This document shows, piece by piece, positions 7,173 to 11,703 of a stretch of 11,703 bases of DNA. Each line of letters begins with the position of its first letter. Positions within the stretch are counted from its first letter, which is position 1. Below the pieces are notes generated by a model. The model ran no database searches. It was not told the origin of the DNA and worked only from the letters and a program-made list of their open reading frames with translations. A program made the position numbers and the translations under genes. Source of the DNA: Glacieibacterium sp038211965 (lineage in GTDB: Bacteria; Pseudomonadota; Alphaproteobacteria; Sphingomonadales; Sphingomonadaceae); NCBI GenBank assembly GCA_038211965.1, contig JBBQVB010000078.1:1-11703 (forward strand), given 5' to 3'.

Positions 7173-7610
7173 CTAGAGCGGGGTTTCGATGATGTGGTTC
7201 TCGAGGCTGCCGGCGTCGTCCTCGCTCACCGTCCAGCCGCGCGTCGACGCGCCCGCGGCATGCACTGCCTCGCGGTCGCCGCTGATCAGATGGTGCCAGT
7301 CGGGCAACCCCTGCCCGCGCTGGACGCGCAGATAGGCGCAGCTCGACGGCAGCCACTCGAGGCTCTCGAGCTTTTCGGGCGTGAGGCGGACGCAATCGGG
7401 GATCAGCGCCTTGCGGTTGCGATAGTCCTTGCACAGCCCGGTGCGGCCATCGAGCAGACGGCACGCGACGTTGGTCGGGTAAAGCTCGCCGGTCTCCTCG
7501 TCCTCGAGCTTGTGGACGCAGCACTTGCCGCAGCCGTCGCACAGGCTCTCCCACTGGACGCGGTTCATCGCGCGCAGCGGCACCGTTTCCCAGAAGCGCT
7601 CAGCGGACAT
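7173..7610 (-). CDS. YcgN/YkgJ-type cysteine-cluster protein (UPF0260, CxxCxxCC)
   Basis: A 145-residue soluble protein of the YcgN (UPF0260) family with the zinc/iron-chelating-type cluster CDGCGKCC (C24, C27, C30, C31). Further conserved-looking cysteines are C50, C60, C73 and C91, making eight potential metal ligands. The N-terminus FWETVPL and the motif CKDYRNRK (60-67), followed by IPDC, fit the family closely and its usual length. The function is not known; a metal-binding or redox role is inferred from the cysteines. The ATG at 7608-7610 lies inside the 3' end of the SCO gene (11-base overlap in a different frame), and no separate ribosome binding site is evident, so translation is probably coupled. 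The DUF45 peptidase follows after 3 bases. Confidence 0.92.
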   Translation of the reverse strand: MSAERFWETVPLRAMNRVQWESLCDGCGKCCVHKLEDEETGELYPTNVACRLLDGRTGLCKDYRNRKALIPDCVRLTPEKLESLEWLPSSCAYLRVQRGQGLPDWHHLISGDREAVHAAGASTRGWTVSEDDAGSLENHIIETPL

Positions 7611-8202
7611 ATTTGGTCAGGTCCGCGGCAATCTGCGCCGCAGTCGCATCGTGCGCGAAAAAAGCGATCGGCTTGGCATCGGGGCCCATCAGATAGGTCA
7701 TCGCGACATGATCGACGAGATAGTCCTTGGCTCCCGGTGGTCCGGCGCGCCTGGCGTAGACGCGGTAGGCCTTCGTCGCGGCAGCGACCTGCGCCGGTGT
7801 GCCGGTCAGCGCGACGAGGCGCGGATGGAAATTGGCGGCGAACTGAGCGAGTGCGGCGGGCGTGTCGCGTTCGGGATCGACGGTGACGAACACCGGCACG
7901 ACCTTCGCTCCGAGCGCGGGTTGCGCCGCCTCGAACGCCTTGAGCCCCGCCGACAGCTTCTGGACGTCGAGCGGGCAGACGTCGGGGCAGAAAGTGTAGC
8001 CGAAATAGATCAGCGCGTACTTGCCGCGCAGGTCGCGGTCGGTGAACGGCTTGCCGTGCTGGTCGACCAGCGCGAACGGCCCGCCGATCGCGGCCCCCGC
8101 GAGTGGCCCGGCGGGCGGGGCGGCGGTGCATGCCCACAACCACAGGCCGAGCCCCAGCGCGGCGAGCGCGGCGCGCGCCGGAGCGAGGAGGCGACTGTTC
8201 AT
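7600..8202 (-). CDS. SCO1/SenC-family copper chaperone, lipoprotein
   Basis: A 200-residue member of the SCO family, thioredoxin-fold proteins that deliver copper to the CuA centre of cytochrome c oxidase or keep its cysteines reduced. The copper site is complete: C72 and C76 in FCPDVC, and H165 in LVDHVAMTYL. TVDPERDTP (107-115) is another family signature. The N-terminus has an arginine, a hydrophobic core (about 11-24) and a possible lipobox LWAC ending at C25, so the protein is probably anchored on the periplasmic side by a lipid; the lipobox is imperfect and an uncleaved anchor is possible. The ATG at 8200-8202 is the first available, since an in-frame TAG lies 15 bases upstream (8218-8220). 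It is the first gene of the metal-associated cluster and is divergent from the ankyrin-repeat gene. No oxidase gene is in the window. Confidence 0.95.
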   Translation of the reverse strand: MNSRLLAPARAALAALGLGLWLWACTAAPPAGPLAGAAIGGPFALVDQHGKPFTDRDLRGKYALIYFGYTFCPDVCPLDVQKLSAGLKAFEAAQPALGAKVVPVFVTVDPERDTPAALAQFAANFHPRLVALTGTPAQVAAATKAYRVYARRAGPPGAKDYLVDHVAMTYLMGPDAKPIAFFAHDATAAQIAADLTKYVR

Positions 8203-8255
8203 CGGCGGTTGCTCGACCTAAGACTAAGGCGCGCACATAGGGCGGAGTGAAGAAC
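8203..8255. promoter_or_regulatory. Short divergent spacer between SCO and the ankyrin-repeat gene
   Basis: This 53-base gap must supply the leaders for two divergent genes, the SCO-led cluster on the minus strand and the ankyrin-repeat gene on the plus strand. It is less GC-rich in its middle (about 8216-8227, CCTAAGACTAAG) than the surroundings. No convincing -35/-10 pair is visible. The promoters may overlap or reach into the coding sequences. Confidence 0.3.
8244..8247 (+). promoter_or_regulatory. Ribosome binding site that decides the ankyrin-gene start
   Basis: GGAG lies 8 bases before the ATG at 8256. An alternative in-frame GTG at 8247-8249 overlaps this site and has none of its own, so the ATG at 8256 is preferred. 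Confidence 0.5.
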
Positions 8256-8852
8256 ATGTCGACTTGGCGCGCGGTTTTCCCGGTCGCGGTGATCGCGCTC
8301 GCGGCGGCAACCCCGGCGGCGGCGCAATTCTCCGAGGCCTATAAGTTCATCAAGGCGGTCAAGGACAAGGACGCCGGAGCGGCGACCAAGCTGCTCGACG
8401 CCCCGGGCACGACGATCGTCAACGCCCGCGACGGCCAGAGCGGCGACACCGCGCTGCACATCGTGACGCGCCAGCGCGACCTCGGCTGGATCGGCTTCCT
8501 GCTCCAGCACGGGGCGAACCCCGACCTGCGCGACCGCGACGGCGCGACGCCGCTGCTGCTCGCCGCGACCACCGCCAACCCCGAAGCGGTGCGCATCCTG
8601 CTGCTCGTCCGGAGCCAGGTCGACGCCGCGAACCGGCTCGGCGAGACGCCGTTGATGAAGGCGGTGCAGGCGCGCGACCCCACGTCGGCGCGACTACTGC
8701 TCGATGCGGGCGCGAACCCCGACTTCGCCGACAATACCGGCAGCACGCCGCGCAAGGCGGCACTGGCGGACGCGCGCGGCGGACCGACCGCGCGGCTGCT
8801 CAAGGATGCCCCGGCGCGGGCCAGCAAGCCTGCGCAGGGGCCGGTGCTCTGA
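8256..8852 (+). CDS. Secreted ankyrin-repeat protein
   Basis: A 198-residue protein with a Sec signal peptide (about 1-23, hydrophobic core FPVAVIALAAA, likely cleavage after AAA before QF), so it is probably periplasmic. Three to four ankyrin repeats follow, at about 63-94 (GDTALH...LLQHGANPDLRD), 96-127 (GATPLLLA), 129-160 (GETPLMKA...LLLDAGANPDFAD) and a shorter one at 162-185 (GSTPRKAA). Ankyrin repeats mediate protein binding; no enzymatic domain is present and the partner is unknown. The C-terminal tail (about 186-198) is Ala/Pro/Lys-rich and unstructured. The stop codon TGA (8850-8852) directly abuts the complementary stop of the convergent alcohol dehydrogenase. The gene is divergent from SCO, which could mean shared regulation, but nothing in the sequence proves it. 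Confidence 0.92.
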   Translation: MSTWRAVFPVAVIALAAATPAAAQFSEAYKFIKAVKDKDAGAATKLLDAPGTTIVNARDGQSGDTALHIVTRQRDLGWIGFLLQHGANPDLRDRDGATPLLLAATTANPEAVRILLLVRSQVDAANRLGETPLMKAVQARDPTSARLLLDAGANPDFADNTGSTPRKAALADARGGPTARLLKDAPARASKPAQGPVL

Positions 8853-9956
8853 TCAGGGCAGCACGACCTGCCGCACCGCTTCGCCGCTCGCGAGGCTGTC
8901 GAACAGCGCGTTGATGCTCGACATCGGCCCGACCGACGTCAGCAACCGTTCGACCGGCAACCGTCCCGCACGCCACAGGCCGAGATAGCGCGGGATGTCG
9001 CGTGCCGGGATCGCGCCGCCGAGATAGCTGCCGATGATCGTCTTGCCGTCGGCGACGAGGCTGACGGCGGGGATGCTGAACGCCTCGGCAGGATTGGGCA
9101 GGCCGACCGTCACCAGCCGCCCACCGCGCCGGGTCAGCGCGTACGCCGTCTCGAGGACGCGCGCTTTGCCGACCGTCTCGACGACAAGGTCGGGCGCTGC
9201 GATGCCGCGCTCGTCGCCCGGCGCGAACGCCGCCGCCGCACCGAGTTCGAGCGCCAGCGCGCGCTTGGCCGCGACAGGGTCGATCACCGTCACCGGATTC
9301 GCGCCGCCTGCCAGGGCACCGAGCAGCGCCGCCAGCCCGACGCCGCCGAGCCCATAGATCGCGACACTTTCGCCGGGGCGCAGCTGGCCTGAATTGAGCA
9401 CCGCGCCGACCCCGGTCAGTACCGCGCAGCCGAACAGCGCGGCGATCTCGACCGGCACGTCCCTGTCGATCCTGACCGCCGAGCGTCGGTCGACGACGGC
9501 GTGGCTGGCGAACGCCGAGACGCCCATGTGATGGTGGACGGACTGGCCCGCCCGCGCCAGCCGCGTGCCGCCGCGCAGCAGCTCGCCGCGCCCGTTCGAT
9601 GCCGCGCCGTTGGGACACATGTACGCCTCGCCGCTCATGCAGCGCACGCACGCGCCGCACGCCGGCAGGAACGCCAGCACGACGCGGTCGCCGACCGCGA
9701 ACAGCATGTCGGCGGCGTCGCCGATTTCGACGATTGTTGCCACCGCCTCGTGCCCCAGCGCCATCGGCATCGGACGCGGCCGGTCGCCGTTGATCACCGA
9801 CAGGTCCGAATGGCACAACCCCGCCGCGTCGATGCGGACGAGCAGCTCCCCGGGACGCGGGGCCGCAAGATCGACCTCGGCGAGCGTCAGCGGCGCGGTC
9901 GCGGCGTAGGGGCCGGGGGTGCCGAGCTGGTCGAGGACGGCGGCGGTGATTTTCAT
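8853..9956 (-). CDS. Zinc-dependent medium-chain alcohol dehydrogenase
   Basis: A 367-residue member of the zinc alcohol dehydrogenase (MDR) superfamily, which interconverts alcohols and aldehydes or ketones with NAD(P). Catalytic zinc ligands are present: C48 (GLCHSD), H69 (GHE) and C177 (FGCAVLTG). The structural zinc lobe has the full set C100, C103, C106 and C114. The Rossmann domain carries GLGGVG (202-207), and an acidic D226 at the end of the next strand (VTVID) points to NAD. The layout resembles class III-like ADHs. The frame is open well upstream, but the ATG at 9954-9956 begins the family sequence MKITAAVLDQ, with AAGAG-type purines about 9 bases ahead inside the end of the upstream lyase. 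Only 5 bases separate it from that gene, so they probably form an operon. The substrate is unknown; a product of the neighbouring lyase is one possibility. Confidence 0.94.
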   Translation of the reverse strand: MKITAAVLDQLGTPGPYAATAPLTLAEVDLAAPRPGELLVRIDAAGLCHSDLSVINGDRPRPMPMALGHEAVATIVEIGDAADMLFAVGDRVVLAFLPACGACVRCMSGEAYMCPNGAASNGRGELLRGGTRLARAGQSVHHHMGVSAFASHAVVDRRSAVRIDRDVPVEIAALFGCAVLTGVGAVLNSGQLRPGESVAIYGLGGVGLAALLGALAGGANPVTVIDPVAAKRALALELGAAAAFAPGDERGIAAPDLVVETVGKARVLETAYALTRRGGRLVTVGLPNPAEAFSIPAVSLVADGKTIIGSYLGGAIPARDIPRYLGLWRAGRLPVERLLTSVGPMSSINALFDSLASGEAVRQVVLP

Positions 9957-9961
9957 GGCCG

Positions 9962-10825
9962 TCAGCTCTTCGCCCATTTCTTCTCGAAATCCCACACGTC
10001 CTGAAACCCGATACGCGCGCTGAATTCCATGAAATCGAACATCGGCTGGCCGGTCGCATTGCCGTCGCCCGCATCTTTCAGCCGCCGCAACGCGGTTTCC
10101 ATCGCGCTCGCCGCGACGAGGCTGGTCAGCGACGGGTAGATCGCAAAGGCATAGCCGATGTCGGCCAGTTCGGCAGCGCCGAGCACGGGAGTCAGCCCGC
10201 CGTTCGCCATGTTCGCCATCATCGGTCGATCGATCGCCGCGCACGCCGAGCGCATCTCGTCGGCGCTGGTCAGCGCCTCGCAGAAGACGATATCGGCCCC
10301 CGCTTCGGCATACAGCTGCCCGCGCGCGATCGAGCCTTCGAGCCCCTCCGACTGACGCGCGTCGGTCCGCGCGATGATCAGGAAGTCCGCCGAGCGCCGC
10401 GCCGCGACCGCGACACGCACCTTGTCGGCCATGTCCGACGCCGCGATCAGCCGCTTGTAGGGCGTGTGGCCGCACTTCTTGGGGAACTCCTGATCCTCGA
10501 TCTGGATCGCCGAGACGCCCGCATCGTCATAGCCGCGCACCGTGTGATGAACGTTGAGCAGCCCGCCGAATCCCGTGTCGGCATCGGCGATCACCGCCGC
10601 GCTCGTACTCCGCACCAGGGTCGCCATACGGTCGAGCATCTGCGTGTAGCTGACCAGCCCCGCGTCGGGCATGCCGTACGCCGACGCGGTCAGCCAGTAG
10701 CCGCTGCCGTACACTACCTCGAACCCGACCTTGTCGGTCATCTTGGCGGCGATCATGTCCTGGACACCGGGAACGGCGAAGAACGCCCCCGCCTCGATCA
10801 TCGCGCGCAGGCGGGGGTCGGCCAT
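9962..10825 (-). CDS. Isocitrate lyase/PEP mutase superfamily lyase (PrpB-like)
   Basis: A 287-residue TIM-barrel enzyme of the isocitrate lyase/phosphoenolpyruvate mutase superfamily. The magnesium-binding DADTGFGG (81-88) and E110/D111 are in place, and the catalytic loop reads KKCGH (116-120) with cysteine C118 as the general base. That loop is the lyase form (2-methylisocitrate lyase, isocitrate lyase) rather than the phosphonate mutase form, which lacks this cysteine. ARTDAR (152-157) is also typical. Expected chemistry is C-C cleavage of a 2-hydroxy or related dicarboxylic acid to pyruvate or glyoxylate; the exact substrate cannot be told, and no methylcitrate cycle partner (prpC, prpD) is in the window. 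The ATG at 10823-10825 is supported by AAGGAG 7 bases upstream. The alcohol dehydrogenase follows after 5 bases. Confidence 0.93.
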   Translation of the reverse strand: MADPRLRAMIEAGAFFAVPGVQDMIAAKMTDKVGFEVVYGSGYWLTASAYGMPDAGLVSYTQMLDRMATLVRSTSAAVIADADTGFGGLLNVHHTVRGYDDAGVSAIQIEDQEFPKKCGHTPYKRLIAASDMADKVRVAVAARRSADFLIIARTDARQSEGLEGSIARGQLYAEAGADIVFCEALTSADEMRSACAAIDRPMMANMANGGLTPVLGAAELADIGYAFAIYPSLTSLVAASAMETALRRLKDAGDGNATGQPMFDFMEFSARIGFQDVWDFEKKWAKS

Positions 10826-10923
10826 CGGTCAGCTCCTTCGTCGTTGCGCTCGCATCGCCGTGGTCCGCCCGAGGGACAAGCGGCGCGCGCGGCACTATCC
10901 GGTGCTCGGGTAACGCCTCGCGC
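10826..10923 (-). promoter_or_regulatory. Intergenic gap upstream of the lyase/dehydrogenase pair
   Basis: A 98-base gap separates the phosphohexomutase stop from the lyase start on the same strand, long enough for a promoter of its own. TTGTCC (10874-10879 on the minus strand) with GATGCG 17 bases further on (10851-10856) is the only spaced pair I see; its -10 half is poor, so I do not call it a promoter. No terminator hairpin with a U-run is visible. Confidence 0.3.
10833..10838 (-). promoter_or_regulatory. Strong ribosome binding site of the PrpB-like lyase
   Basis: On the minus strand AAGGAG lies 7 bases before the ATG at 10823-10825. It is the best Shine-Dalgarno match in the window and fixes the start. 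Confidence 0.75.
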
Positions 10924-11703
10924 TCAATGCCCGACCGCGACCGCCGCGACCCCGCTCGCCGCGAGCTGCGCGTTGAGCGCCGTCATCAGGCGTTCGAGCG
11001 CCGCTGCATCGACCGCCTCGGCGCGCGCGACCAGCACATCCTGCGTGTTCGAGGCGCGCAGCAGCCACCAGCCGTCGGCGGTGTTGACGCGCGCGCCATC
11101 GGTCTCGTTGACGTCGGCCCCCGCCGCCTTGAGGCGCGCCAGCACCTCGTCGACGACGACGAACTTGCGGTCCTCCGACGACTGGAAGCGCAGCTCGGGG
11201 GTGTTGATCATCGCCGGCATCGCGTCGCGCAGCGCGGTCAGCGAGCCGCCCAACTCGGACACCGCGCCGATCAGGCGGACGGCGGCGTAGATACCGTCGT
11301 CGAAACCGTACCAGTCGTGCTGGAAGAAAATGTGCCCGCTCATCTCGCCCGCCAGCGGTGAGCCGACCTCCTTCATCTTGGCCTTGACCAGCGAATGGCC
11401 GGTCTTCCACATCAGCGGCGTGCCGCCCAACTCGGCGACGCGGTCGAACAGCATCTGGCTCGCCTTGACGTCGGCAATGATCGTCGCGCCGGGCAGCGCG
11501 CGCAGCACCGGCACCGCGAGGATCGACAGCAATTGGTCGCCCCAGACGACGCGGCCCTGCCCGTCGACCGCGCCGAGCCGGTCGGCGGCGCCATCGAACG
11601 CGACGCCGCAGTCGCAGCCCTTCTCCCCCACGACACGCTTCAGGTGCGCGAGGTTCTTCTCGGCGGTCGGGTCGGGGGGGGGGTTGGGGAAGGCTGCGTC
11701 GAC
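10924..11703 (-). CDS. Phosphomannomutase/phosphoglucomutase, C-terminal part, cut by window edge
   Basis: Interconverts hexose 6- and 1-phosphates (mannose and glucose) for nucleotide-sugar and polysaccharide synthesis; cytoplasmic. The visible 259 residues are the C-terminal 55-60% of an AlgC/PgmG-like enzyme. The phosphoserine domain lies beyond the right edge. Present are the sugar-binding loop GEMSGH (119-124 of the visible part), TGHSL (101-105) and the phosphate-binding RASNTQ loop near the C-terminus. Two motifs are abnormal. The metal loop, normally DGDGDR, reads DGAADR at 11578-11595, and the normally conserved NHHPDP reads NPPPDP across a run of ten G at 11674-11683. If real, the enzyme would lack a key metal ligand; sequencing error is more likely. 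A GTG at 11629-11631 looks like a start but lies inside the gene, since the frame is open to the edge with clear homologous sequence. The family is certain; sugar preference is not. Confidence 0.93.
   Translation of the reverse strand, partial: VDAAFPNPPPDPTAEKNLAHLKRVVGEKGCDCGVAFDGAADRLGAVDGQGRVVWGDQLLSILAVPVLRALPGATIIADVKASQMLFDRVAELGGTPLMWKTGHSLVKAKMKEVGSPLAGEMSGHIFFQHDWYGFDDGIYAAVRLIGAVSELGGSLTALRDAMPAMINTPELRFQSSEDRKFVVVDEVLARLKAAGADVNETDGARVNTADGWWLLRASNTQDVLVARAEAVDAAALERLMTALNAQLAASGVAAVAVGH

Noticed and set aside
6087..7886. 599-codon open frame on the plus strand
   Set aside because: It runs antisense to three well-supported genes (TerC, DUF45 peptidase, YcgN) and continues into SCO; its composition is typical of a GC-driven shadow frame.
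8800..10074. 424-codon minus-strand frame overlapping the alcohol dehydrogenase
   Set aside because: It is the wrong frame of the same strand; the zinc and NAD motifs are found in the 8853-9956 frame.
10851..10879. Possible promoter TTGTCC / 17 bases / GATGCG upstream of the lyase
   Set aside because: The spacing is right but the -10 half matches only two of six consensus positions, which is too weak to call.
10924..11631. Complete 235-residue protein starting at GTG 11631
   Set aside because: The frame stays open to the window edge and the upstream residues (FPN...PDP, NLAHL) are recognisably phosphohexomutase, so the GTG is an internal valine and the gene is partial.
1..11703. Defence system, CRISPR, prophage, toxin-antitoxin or biosynthetic cluster
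   Set aside because: Every substantial stretch is filled by recognisable core or metabolic genes of uniform composition, and no repeats, integrase, transposase or small paired genes are visible.

Overview
The window is GC-rich, densely packed chromosomal DNA from an alphaproteobacterium, most likely of the order Sphingomonadales. This rests on codon choice, the recognisable protein families and the presence of a DUF1674/SDHAF4-type gene near rsmB; it is inference, not a database match. Twelve protein genes are supported. I see no rRNA, tRNA, CRISPR array, insertion sequence, phage gene or long repeat. The longest stretch without a gene is 180 bases (1571-1750). The content looks like ordinary core and metabolic genes, and I found no convincing undescribed system.

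Layout, left to right. (1) A secreted M13 metallopeptidase (minus strand, cut by the left edge) is divergent from a secreted metal-dependent amidohydrolase (plus). (2) The amidohydrolase runs tail-to-tail, with a 15-base overlap, into an rsmB-type rRNA cytosine methyltransferase (minus). That gene overlaps the upstream short-chain dehydrogenase (minus) through a TTGA start/stop junction. (3) A 63-residue SDHAF4-family succinate dehydrogenase assembly factor (plus) is divergent from the dehydrogenase. (4) A tight four-gene minus-strand cluster follows: SCO1/SenC lipoprotein, YcgN-type cysteine-cluster protein, YgjP-type (DUF45) metallopeptidase and TerC/YjbE membrane protein. All four are metal-associated families, with junctions of -11, +3 and +10 bases. 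(5) A secreted ankyrin-repeat protein (plus) is divergent from SCO. Its stop codon abuts the stop codon of the next gene. (6) A probable operon on the minus strand carries a PrpB-like lyase of the isocitrate lyase/PEP mutase superfamily and a zinc-dependent alcohol dehydrogenase. (7) The C-terminal part of a phosphomannomutase/phosphoglucomutase (minus) is cut by the right edge.

The most notable anomaly is in the last ~130 bases. Two highly conserved motifs of the phosphohexomutase are altered (DGDGDR reads DGAADR; NHHPDP reads NPPPDP). Compared with the usual coding, the changes are four single-base substitutions, each to G on the plus strand, and one creates a run of ten G. This looks more like base-calling error at a low-quality contig end than a real variant, but it should be checked against reads.
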